Source: Vanilla planifolia
Taxonomy: Eukaryota > Streptophyta > Magnoliopsida > Asparagales > Orchidaceae
Direction of reading: 5' to 3'
Length of the DNA: 64,000 nt
Assembly (NCBI GenBank): GCA_023846275.1
Contig: CM043869.1
Location: 14,479,501-14,543,500, forward strand
A program made the position numbers and the translations under genes. Below, piece by piece: positions 24,165 to 34,949 of the stretch (positions are counted from its first letter, which is position 1; every line of letters starts with the position of its first letter). The notes below the pieces were generated by a model. That model had not been told where the DNA came from and did not search any database. It worked only from the letters and a program-made list of their open reading frames with translations.

Positions 24165-26098
24165 CAAATTTTAACATCTGTGTGTATGTGTGTGTATGGG
24201 TATGCATTATAATAACGAAAAAACATATTACATATCATTTCATACAATGCTTTTATTATTTATGAATCTTATTCATTTTTCATATAATCATTTAATTCCA
24301 TGTTATCATTTAACTTCCATATGGTCACTATCTTTAAGACCATTTAATTTTCATATGATCTAGTTTATTTCATTACTAGTTTTATTTGTTAAACTTTCAC
24401 ATTATTACCATATTTAAGTGTTACAATTATGGGACTCATTCCTATCTTAGAGTACACATTTTAAGGACACAATATATCATATGCAAAACATTTTCTAGGC
24501 TCCTATATTTATTTCATGGAATTTCTCTTTTTATGAATCATTTTTCCAAATAAGAGAAACTATGAATATCTTTTAATTTGTCATTTCTCATACAAGATAC
24601 TTTTATCTATTTGTATTACAAGCAAGTTTTTCTTATTTAATTTACATGACAATATGTAATATATGTTTTACCATATGGAATATGAATTCCATAAGCATAG
24701 AATATGTAGGTAATATGATATCAAAAAGATACTCAATAGATGCTCTATCATTCTACTGCATTATACAATAACTCAACCAATGAGTTTAGAGCCATATTGT
24801 ATGTAAGAGAGCATATAGCAAGAAGCAATCAAGTAAATGCATAATTTCATTATGTAGTATGATAATTTTGATTACCATAGTGGTTATTTATTTTGTTTCC
24901 TTTCTTTATTTCTTATACTTATGTGTGTTTGAATCTTATTAGTTTTTCTTTAATATATATGCTATGTGTAATGTTTTATCATGCCCATATTTGTTCTAAC
25001 TCCTCTTTTAGTGTTTATCAACCTTTAATTATATTGCTTGAGTCACCTTTGATTCATAGGATATAATCTTTTACCATTAATTAGATCATTTATTGACCCA
25101 TTAAACCATCTGGTCCACTATCTGTTCCCTGCCTAAGTCTTAATGGATTATCCATTCACTTTGTCAAACTATACAATAGTCATTAAAAAATCACTGGATC
25201 ATTGGTTGGGTGTATAATGTAGACGTATGACCAATTATCACATCGTTGATTATACACATCAAACTACCGAATCCCTATATAAGCATTGAACTATCTGATC
25301 ACTATTTGACAGAGATATTACCTCTTTTTCATATTAATGCCCAACCATCTGATCCATCAAATGAACTATCTAGTCAACACCTAAAATGACAAGTTCCATT
25401 CACACATGTTCTAATCTTCTCCAAATTCTTTTTCTTAGTATTCCCAAAACTCACTAAGATTAAAGTCATCCTCATAAAGTCTTTCTTGCAACCCATACAT
25501 TAAAATCACATAGTCTTATTGAATTGATCAAAAACAAAAATTGAATTGTAGAGGATATCACCTTGATTTCCTTATCAGATCCCTCAGGAATCTTTTGTAA
25601 AAATTCAACCTTTTTCCTTCAAATTTAGCAAGAATTCTACTTTATGTTCTTTCCTCCATCAACATAGCCTCCTGATCATGATCTCCAATCACTTGACATG
25701 CTTTTCTCTCCTTATCCAATCGGTGTATTTTTAAGGATATAATTAAGGAAAATTTTAGGAATTTATAAATCCTTTTAAAATAGAAACCTAATAAATGTTT
25801 CTATTCTTTGCATCTTCTTTTCCAAATGATAACCAAATTTTAATGAGCTAATTTTAAAATTAGCTATCTAATGAGTTTTTTATACTAATTTCATAATTTT
25901 TCAACTTGATATTTTTAATAATTATTTTTTATGAAATATATTTAATAATTAAAAATATTTTAAAAATAAATTTTAATATTTTATTTTATAACTAAATTAT
26001 ACTCAATTCTAATATAATCTTATTATTAAATTTCTTTTAATTTACTCTTTCATATTTAATATTTATCGCCTTTCTTTTACAAGTCATCTAACATAACA
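24165..26098 (-). repeat. 5' LTR of gypsy-2
   Basis: The upper end is TGTTATGTTAGATGACTTG on the minus strand, paired with the 3' LTR start at 21,297. The lower end is placed next to the weak primer site. The LTR contains a GT-rich tract at 24,179-24,200 and, at 25,080-25,400, repeated variants of a short motif AACCATCTGRTCCA. Confidence 0.65.
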
Positions 26099-28689
26099 AT
26101 CACTAAGACCCTTTACCAATTATACAATAATAAAAAACGTTCTCAAAATAAAAGTTGAAATTCACATACAAAATGAATTATGGACACCTTTCATCAAAAT
26201 GAATATCATGTGGCATGTATTTGGAATGGTGTCCAAAGAACCTTGCAAGCTTAAGATAAAAATAAAGCTCTAACCAATATCATTTAAGCCTATAAGAAAT
26301 TATATATCATAGTACACATAATTGTCATTATATAGACGTAGAATAGTAGCTAGGATTGAAGAAAGACAAACTACAATATTGGTCCACAAAAAGCCAACAG
26401 CTATATATTATGGTCTTGTAATTACAAGTATTAATCTAAGCATATTGTAATGTATAACTAAGATTATATAGTTGCTTCCAATCTCATCTAAGCAATAATT
26501 AGATAAGAACTTGCCTTTTTTATTAAAAGGGTTTTCCTTCATCAAATTAACATGGATTAAATAAACAAGATCACTTAGATCAAATTCATTAAAAATTAGA
26601 ATTCAAATAATGGTCTATAAAGACAAGAAAACATAGTTTAAGGACACTAACCATGACACCTAGATAAATCATAATACATCCATAGTCTAAAGTACCATGG
26701 TAACTTAAATATAGTTAACATTTGTGAATGTTAATTATGGATCCACAATAATTAGTAGAAACTAATTTTATTGTAAATGTAGTGTGGGATTATAAAAAAA
26801 ATGACCAAGAAAAATACAAAGAGATGACCTGGGATCCTTACAGGGTTAAGATGACTAAGAACTAAAAAAAGGTATTATATTAATGATAAATATAAAGAGG
26901 GAAGAATAAGAACAAAAGAAAAAGCTCTTTAAAATAGAAATCTTATTTCTATTGGACTTAATTTGATCATATTACACATTATCTTATTGGGTTTAATTGT
27001 CTTAAATAGGAGCCTTGTAAGTCTATTTATAACTAATGAAATAGAATATGTAAGCTAGCTTAATTGTGCTCATAAAAATAAAAACTATTATTCTATTATA
27101 TTGACTTACTAAGATAATTAAGCCTCTTGCTAATGTAGCCAAGTTAGTTATAAGTTAGATGAGATTTTGACTGCTAATAATTTGAAGATCAACGCCTTAT
27201 GGGCTATTATAATTGTTCAATTAGAGGGTCATGTGGTGCCTAATGTGATAGATGATTATAGAATATGTTTGAATCTCACAAGAAAAAGATAAATTGTTAC
27301 TATTTTACAATAAAAATAATTTGAAAATCAATTTATAATATGCAACAAGAGATATGAACATTTGAAAGAAATAAATACAATAAAAGTGACAATTTTTGGT
27401 GGCTTTATAATATTATTTGAATCAATCCCTAATCACATCGAGCTTCATTCATTATCATTTCTTTTTTAAGTGAAAAAAAAAAACTTTTATTCTTTTTTAT
27501 TTCTTTAATTGTAGACATTTTAATGCTAGATATAAAAATCTAATCATTTATGTTTTTCAAATATTTAACAAATAACATGAATAGTTATAAGATATTGAAA
27601 AATTCTCTACATTTGACCATCCAATAATTCAATTTCAAACCTTCTAATTGATTTAATGATCAAGGTTTCTAAAAAATAAGTCCTTTATAAGACTATATAA
27701 CCATGAATTATAGGATTATACGATTGGATCAAAGCATAAGTTTTGAAACCCTATTTCTATAGGATCAAATCTTAAGGAAAATTCAATATTACTATTGAAA
27801 TATTCTATTAGTTGATTAAATCATTAGATCTATAAAATAGATCATTCAATCTATGCAACATATAGTCTCTTTTATATGTTAGGTTATCACACAATCATCT
27901 TCATTTTTTTTTTATTTTAAGAATTTTTAAATAAGTTTTGATAAAATAATGAAAACCTTACATGCATAAATCTCACTGAGGAATATTTTCTACAAATTGA
28001 CTTTCAGAGAAAAAAAATCATTTTATGAATATATATATATAAGAAAATATATATTTATATAAAAACCATTTGGAAAGTCACGAACACATTTGACAAGTCT
28101 GTTTCATTTATGGTTAAGCCTCTAATATTGTGGTTAGCCGGTTGGAATATGCCATCCGTAGGAAGCAGGTTCCAGGTTTCCTTTTAGATGGGGAAGTAGG
28201 TTCCAAAATGTAAATGCTGGTTATAAATTCTTGATATGACATAATGGGAAGAGTTATTATTAAAAGAAGTTCGCGAATGTAAATATAATCACGGAAAGAA
28301 TAAAACATTTTATGAGCTAAAATAGAGATTTTTGTGGCTACCAAAAAAAAAATGTTAATTAAGTTTATTAAAAGGTGCTTGACCTGTCAATTAATAAAAG
28401 TCAAGTATTAGTGATCACGTGGGTTAATACAGCCATCTCCATAAATAAGTGAAAATGGAAGGCTATTGCTATAAATTTTATGGTTTGAATGTGAACCTAT
28501 AAAAGCGGCAATGATATGGTACAGGTGATTACTGATCAAGTGATAAAATCATCATATGTTCTTCTAATAAAAATTTCAAATACAATAAAGAAGTTAGCAA
28601 GACTTAAAAGAGTAAATATAAGATTCATTTCTCATTTTTTATTAAAAGGTTTATAAAACTTTTCTTACTCAAATATGTTAATATTATAT
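26099..28689. other. AT-rich DNA with no recognisable gene
   Basis: No domain motif is visible on either strand. The 5' LTR and leader of the copia element that starts near 28.7 kb should lie in the right part, but no primer site or LTR partner was found. The 76-codon minus-strand frame at 28,114-28,344 sits in a slightly less AT-rich patch and has no recognised similarity. Confidence 0.35.
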
Positions 28690-31326
28690 ATAATTTATTT
28701 TAGATGGAATTAGAATAGTCACTGATTATTTCTAAATTTAAATAATTGTTAAGCCTCATAGCTTATGATAGATTGACAAGAAGAGTTTCTTTAAATCCAT
28801 TGACATGAGTGCTATCAAAATAATTGAAATAGAGACTTTGTAGAAAAAAAGAACGTCTAGAGTGATCTCTCTATCTTCCATTAAAAATTAAATAATGACA
28901 TATTCAAGAATTCTGTTAATAGGATCAATGTCATAAATTGAATTTGGGTCACTTTTAATGAAAGAGAACAAGTCCATAATGGGTTACTTCACTTGAGTAT
29001 TGACAATTGTGAATAAGTTAAAATAATTTGAAAAAGTGGTTGAAGATGTGCAAGTAATAGAGAAGCTTCAATGCTCCCTTATTTCAATTAAATGGTGGTG
29101 ACAATGGATAAAAGGAATCTATGACTATTAAAATTTGAATAGATCTTTGTTAGCCCATGAAGGGAGAATGAAATAGCATAAATAAAAGCAAGCGAAGTAG
29201 GCCCTACAAGCAAAATTGTCCTTAAACCAAGGAGTACTTTAAAAAGAGGAGGAATTAGTCATGTGAATAAGGGAGGTCAAGAAATTGTGATGGCTAAGGT
29301 AAGTAATATACTACCAAAAATGTTCGAAAGAGGGATATTTCTAGAGGTTGTAGAAGAAGAAAGAAAAATCCATAAGAGTTAACTAAAGTGATTCTTTTGT
29401 GGTAAGTATAAGCATTATTCTTATCAGTGTCAAAAAATGTTGGTGATGAGGAAATAAAACTTGCTATACACAAGGAGGGCAAATTTGAAACCATTATACT
29501 CTATTAAAAAGAAGGATCCCTAAGAGAAGATGTAATGTGATACATTGATGATGATGTGAGCAACCACATGATGATGGAAGAAGAAAATTCATGAAGGTAA
29601 GCATGAGTGATGGAAAATGTTTGTTTTGGAGATAATGCGAAAATGAATATTATGGGAAATAACTTAGTAACAATGAATGAAAGTCATTAAATTTTCTACA
29701 ATATATACTGCATATCCAAGATGAAGAACAACATCTTGAGTATTATGCAACTCATGGAGAGTAATTGCAAGGTAAAATGGAGGATTGGTACCTATGTCGT
29801 TGAGATTAAGTAGATATGTTTATTTCCAAAGTTTCCATGACAAAGAACCACATGTTCTTACTTAGTGTGAAGACTGTGGGGTTGATGTGTTTGAGGTATT
29901 GTGTTAAGGGTTCTTCTTTGATTTAGAACATGAGATTTGGGAAACTAAATTTTGAAGGCCTTAAAATGTTATGCGAGAAGAGATGGTGAAATGATTTAAA
30001 TATTTTGTCACTCTAATTAGTTTTTTGAGACATGCTTACTTTGTTAACCCTTATGTGAGAATTTGATAATAAATAAGATGCTTTAGCATTGTACTTTACC
30101 ATAAAAGATTATTAACAATGGTGCATTTGACAATGGATTGAAACCATTGATGAACTTTGCTCTTGATGGTTGGTAACAATCTTGAGCATATTTTATTCAA
30201 CTTGACAAAGTTAGAATGCCAAAACTTATGCTATTTTTGTATATGATATTAGGATCATGAGTTTTTCACAAATCATCTTGCTTATTCAATTGAATTTCCT
30301 TATTATTCATTTACTTTCTTAAATTCACAAATCAACTTGCTATCTTGCTTATTCAATTAAGTGTGAAAACAATTTTAATCCCATTGCATATTTGAAGAAG
30401 AAATTATTGTTGATGCCTTGTAGGCCATAATTAGTGTTTACCAGACAAATGTGAAAATCATCACTTCTAAATGGCTTCCTTGAAAAAGAAATGTATAAGG
30501 AGTAGCCAAAAGTGTTTGCAATGAGTGACATTGAAGTCCAAATGCTATAGTTATAAAAAGCCTTGTATGGTCTGAAGCAAGTACCAAGAAAATTATATAA
30601 ATATCATGACAAATATCTCCAAAAGGATGGGTTGTCTCAATGCATCCATCCATACACACTCTATGTGAAAAACAGAAACAGAAGATATATTGCTCATCTA
30701 TGTTTATACGGATGATTTTATTCTTATAAGAAATAATCCATAGATGTATGAGAGATTGAAGAAAATAATCAGTTAAGAGTTTAAGAAAAAAGATATAAGT
30801 CTCATTCCTATTATTTGGGCATTGAAGTCAAGCAACAAAGTGATAAGATATTTATCTCTCAAGTGACATATGTAAGAGAGAATATAAAGAAGTTCAAGAT
30901 GATGGATTGTTACCTTGTCAACACCCCAGTTTAGTGTGGACTAAAGCAATCTAAAGGGCATGGGGTAAGAAAAGTGGATTTGACCACATTTCAAAGTTTT
31001 GTTAGATGTTTGAGGTACTTAACATGTACATGACCTAACATACAATTCTAGTCAGTTTAGTAAGCCAATTAATGAAGAATCCAACTAAGGAGCCTATGAA
31101 GCCAACAAAATGAATTCTTTAATACTTGAAAAATAGTTTCAATTATTGGATATTCTATTGATCATCAAAGGAGATGAATTTAAGAGTAAATTATGTTAAT
31201 AAATATTCCAAAGTTATTGATGATGAAACAATCACTACTAAGTATATAGTTTTCTTGGAAATAATATGACTTTATAGAGTTTGAAAAGTAACACAGTGAC
31301 AACCTTGATGTATGAATCAGAGTATG
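28690..31326 (+). pseudogene. Ty1/copia gag-pol remnant, Tork-like (copia-1)
   Basis: Joining frames on the plus strand gives the following in order. Gag tail: VVEDVQVIEKLQCSL and SLLAHEGRM (29,040-29,170). CCHC knuckle: CGKYKHYSYQC (29,395-29,435). Protease remnant: YIDDDVSNHM (29,548-29,578), with the DTG active site changed. GDNAKMNIMGNN. NILSIMQLMESNCKV (29,735). A pre-integrase stretch: MRFGKLNFEGLK (29,930-29,965). RT: NGFLEKEMY, KALYGLKQVPRKLY (30,560-30,605) and LYGDDFIL in place of YVDD (30,705). Connection: YYLGIEVKQQ and VDLTTFQSFVRCLRYL. RNase H: TTKYIVFLEI. The integrase core is missing between 29,990 and 30,370. The reading then runs into a solo LTR and resumes at 34,503. Stops throughout. 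Confidence 0.85.
31322..31326. repeat. Target site duplication GTATG (left)
   Basis: GTATG directly precedes the TGTTACACCC end of the solo LTR and is repeated at 34,498-34,502, a perfect 5-bp duplication of the kind made by Ty3/gypsy integrase. Confidence 0.9.
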
Positions 31327-32197
31327 TGTTACACCCCATTTTTCCTAGGCTGATTTTTGGCATACATTTTTTTTTTTTTTTTTTTTACATATAGACAGCT
31401 CAAATCGTCCCATACCAACCTGAGTAGCCTACGAAAAACATAGGATATAACACATCATTACACACCTACTTTCCTTAACAATGTGGATCCCATCTCTCGG
31501 GTACACCGTCAACTCAGAATTCATGACTCCTGAATTAACAGATGGACTCGCGCAATGTTACTCATACTAGACCCAATACTCCTATCCCATACCAATAGGA
31601 GAACCGATCTAATAGAAGTCTGAACCCCCATGGTAAGTTCCATAGTCATGTAATGATCTCACCATCAAAAAAAGATATATAACATCCACAGAATAATATA
31701 TAAATATGGCACTCCATACACCATAGCACCAAAACAATAAGTAAGACAGTGAATGGAACTACATCACAAGAATAAGATCCAAGTCCAACAAGTGCAACAT
31801 CATCCAACCAGATACATAAGTCAGATTCATCCTCACTCAATACCTGACATAAGAATAATAGTCTCACTGAATACATCCAATAGCATCAATCACACTAACC
31901 AAAATGTCTCAGAAATCACAGATCAGATATCCTCCACTAGCCTACTGACCACGATCCCACCTAATCTGGGTGGCGTCAAGTCTGCCGAGCCGCTGGAAAA
32001 ATATAGATAATAAAGGAATGAGCTACGCCCAGTAGGAAAGACAGCTAGTAAAAACTCACATGCAAGAGAAGGATAATAGCAAGAGTATAGGAATACAGCA
32101 TAACAATGTATGGTGGAAAGGCACTCTCAGTTCCAGACTCCGACCAACCACAGTCACCCCAGTCACACCAGAGTAGCTCTCCTCTGGGCTTCCAGGT

Positions 32198-32468
32198 AGC
32201 ATGCCAGTGGGATCGCCCATCTCGAAACATGCATGGCGCTTAGGCAAAGCATGCCAGTGGGATTGCCCATCTCGAAACACGCATCATAACGCCTAGCACC
32301 CGACACCGCAGCGTCTATGTAGCATGCCAGTGGGATTGCCCACTCGAAACACGCATGGCGTCTAGGCATAGCATGCCAGTGGGATTGCCCATCTCGAAAC
32401 ACGCATCACAACCTAGCCTGGGGTTCCAGGTAGCATGCCAGTGGGATTGCCCACTCGAAACACGCATA
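32198..32468 (-). repeat. Five-copy array in the solo LTR
   Basis: Five copies of AGCATGCCAGTGGGATTGCC, each continuing to CTCGAAACACGCAT, start at 32,198, 32,248, 32,321, 32,370 and 32,432. Spacings are 50, 73, 49 and 62 bases. Segments between copies also repeat in part (GGCGCTTAGGCA against GGCGTCTAGGCA). The related LTR at 39,021-41,987 has a single copy, at about 41,095-41,140. Confidence 0.9.
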
Positions 32469-33051
32469 GCGCCTACCAGTCACATGTATACTGTGGAAGC
32501 TAAGTCTGAACCGTACAGTTACCTACCACAACTACCCTAAAACATCATATAGGGTCTATAGTAGTCCGGTCCATTATGCCAATCCGTGAAATATGCCAAC
32601 ATTGAGTAAACTGACTCAATCCATGCCATTGCTGTCTAAGCAACACAACTGTACCAGTTACTGACTGTTTTGGTAGCATCCATGTACCATACCTCTGTCT
32701 GACTGTTTCAACTGTACTGTCATCACTGATAACATTTTTTCCTACTTCAGGAAATTTTTCTCTACATACAGATCTCCAGAATTTTCGAGATCGCTCAAAT
32801 CCCAATTTCTCTTTTTCTGAATTTTTTTTCAGAATTTAAAATCCCGAAATTCTAATTACTGCATTTTTTTCAAATTCCAAAAAAAATCAAATTCTGCCCT
32901 TTCTCAATTTTCCGAAATTCGGAAATAAATTTCCGAATTAAATTAAATTCCACATATATCCTTTTTCCGAATATTAATAAAATTTAAATTTCCACAAATA
33001 TCCTTTTTCCGAAAATTCGGATTAATTTCCGAATTAAATTTCCTCCGCGCG

Positions 33052-33228
33052 TTCGTCCGCGCCGAATCCCGCTGAACCGGGTTTTCGCTGCCGGTTCAGC
33101 TTTCGCGCCATTCGTCCGCGCCGAATCCCGCTGAACCGGGTTTTCGCTGCCGGTTCGGCTTTCGCGCCGTTCGTCCGCGCCGAATCCCGCTGAACCGGGT
33201 TTTCGCTGCCGGTTCGGGTCTTCGCGCT
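33052..33228 (-). repeat. Three 59-bp tandem units in the solo LTR
   Basis: A GC-rich unit that starts TTCGTCCGCGCCGAATCCCG and includes CTGAACCGGGTTTTCGCTGC begins at 33,052, 33,111 and 33,170, nearly identical in all three. The sister LTR has only one such unit, near 40,210-40,275. The overlapping minus-strand frames of 69-92 codons here exist only because the unit length and composition leave no stops. Confidence 0.95.
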
Positions 33229-34497
33229 GAACCGAGAACCCACCGGCCGAATGATTAATCAAATTTCCAGCCGACGTCTAACATTTAATTTATTAATAAA
33301 TATTGAATAATTACAATTACTTAATTAACTAAACCGAAATTAATCTAATCCATCTCCTTCCTCCGCCCGGCGCCCGCGAAACCCTAGCCGACGATTCCTC
33401 CGGGAAAATTCCGTTTCCCCCGTCAATTTCCGGCGACCGAGATCAAAGAGAAACAAAATCCAATGTTCATATTATCCTAATGTTTCATTAATTGCCACTA
33501 ATTTCTAAGGTTCAAACAAAATTTCCGCCACAGTTTCATCCGATCCCCAATTTTAACAATCTGTGAAATTAAACAAATTTCAGCATTTGATACTATCTTA
33601 ACATGACTAAAGCATATAATCGAATCAACACATACTTGGTAAAATTTCCAAATTCGGCGATTATAATTTTCCGAAGAAAAACCCTAAAATGCTAAAATCA
33701 ATAATTTGCATTAATCAATTCCAAAAACCACAATTCGTATGCTCCGGTAGCTATTTGCAAAATAATCCATATTTTAATTTGCTAAATAACTAATTTAAAA
33801 TATGAATTTCCTACCTTTCTTCTCCGGCGACGGTGAAGCTCGCACGCGACCAACCGCTGCTCCTCGCCGAACGAAACCGGTACCAATCGATTCTCCTCGG
33901 TCCCGCGAACCTCCAGGTACAAAAAGCCCCTTGAAAGGCTGCCGGAAAGTATCGCCGTTCGCCGCGAACACCCCGTTTCCGGCCACCGCTCGAAAACCCT
34001 AACAGCCGAATAAATCCGGTTAAATACCCAGCTTAAACCGGTAATAACCCGTTAAGAACCCATTAAGCGCCGGTTGACCTTCTAATAATGCCGCTTAAAC
34101 CCGATCAGCCGGTTAATCTCCACCGCTGATCTCGTCCGTTCGATCCGCTTATCCGTGGCTTATCCAACCGCACGCGCAAACGCACTCGGCGAACCGCCCC
34201 CGCCTTCGCTGAACCGCTTCGGTCCGGTTCACGCGCGGTAAAAAAACAATTTCCGGTTTAAAAATCTAATGGACCGATTTAAATAGATTTTCGAATTTCC
34301 AAAAATCCAATAAATCCAATTAAAAAGGGAAAATTACTTAAAAATTTCCTCGGTGCACCAAAAAATCCCCAAAAAATTTCAAAAATTCTCATAGCCTCCA
34401 ATTGAGCTCCTGGCTCATCCTACTGTCGATCTGAAATCATCCAAGCCACAATTGAATTATTGAAGATTAAATGTATAATATTTTACCGGGTATAACA

Positions 34498-34502
34498 GTA
34501 TG
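34498..34502. repeat. Target site duplication GTATG (right)
   Basis: Perfect repeat of 31,322-31,326, immediately after the GGGTATAACA end of the solo LTR. Confidence 0.9.
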
Positions 34503-34790
34503 TTGTTGACATAACCAATGCATATCAACAGAACTATATTTTGTGGTAAAAGATGTCACAAAAAAGATATTAGAGAGAAGTTAGCTAAGAGTCTAGCATT
34601 GCATAATCTAAGTAAACATATTGATGCAATGTTTTATTTCATCTAGGCATGTGTTGCAATGGATGATGTTGAGCTTAGGTATATAAAGACTCTTGATTAG
34701 ATTATTGATCTTTTTATGAATATTATCAAGTGTGACAGACTTTAATTTCTAAAAAAGATGATTGGAGTTGTGTAAAAGTAAAGTTTAAAG
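34503..34790 (+). pseudogene. End of copia-1 RNase H (continuation after the solo LTR)
   Basis: The reading resumes on the far side of the solo LTR. KLAKSLALHNLSKHIDAMFYFI corresponds to the copia NPVFH.RSKHID.RYHFIR stretch, and VAMDDVELRYIKTLD.IIDLF to the V..G.I.L.YV.T..Q.ADIFTK end. Several stops. The copia pol ends near 34,790 and LINE sequence begins soon after. No copia 3' LTR is recognisable. Confidence 0.8.
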
Positions 34791-34949
34791 TGGAACATTA
34801 AATTAGTAAATTTGATTATTAAAAAAATAAGTTATTTGTAAACTCTATGTTTTAGAAAACACTTCTTAGAAAAATTAGTCATAAAATAAAACTATATTTC
34901 TAGATAGTATAATTTTAATAATGACTATCTGATATATATAAAAGATTTT

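Larger units (their letters stand above)
20925..26098 (-). mobile_element. Internally deleted Ty3/gypsy element (gypsy-2)
   Basis: A minus-strand gypsy element with a long 5' LTR at 24,165-26,098, gag at 23,480-24,060, an RNase H remnant at 21,830-22,130, a polypurine tract at 21,301-21,315 and only the first 370 bases of the 3' LTR. Integrase and most of RT and protease are missing; only 500 bases lie between RNase H and the polypurine tract. The rest is full of stops. It belongs to the same broad chromovirus-like type as gypsy-1, but its LTR sequence differs. Confidence 0.7.
31327..34497 (-). mobile_element. Solo LTR of a GC-rich Ty3/gypsy family
   Basis: This 3,171-bp block is bounded by TGTTACACCC and GGGTATAACA and flanked by GTATG on both sides. 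It is the reverse complement of the 5' LTR at 39,021-41,987 along its whole length, apart from repeat-number changes. No internal retrotransposon sequence is attached, so it is a solo LTR, the usual product of recombination between the two LTRs of one element. It is far richer in G+C and CpG than its surroundings, especially at 33,040-34,260. It interrupts the RNase H of copia-1 in duplication copy A. The uninterrupted site is seen in copy B near 37,780-37,815. Small open frames inside it are LTR sequence, not genes. Confidence 0.95.

Noticed and set aside
31753-32010. 85-codon plus-strand frame with a relative at 41,331-41,522
   Set aside because: Both lie antisense within the two related LTRs, so similarity follows from LTR homology. 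The frames differ in length and ends, and no domain is seen.
32198-32468. Spaced near-identical repeats resembling a CRISPR array
   Set aside because: The repeats lie inside a plant LTR with target duplications, the spacings are irregular (50, 73, 49, 62), the intervening segments are themselves related, and no cas gene exists. They are LTR subrepeats.
32984-33262. Overlapping 69- to 92-codon frames in the GC-rich repeat
   Set aside because: They arise because a 59-bp GC-rich unit repeated three times contains no stop in some frames. The sister LTR has one unit and no such frame.
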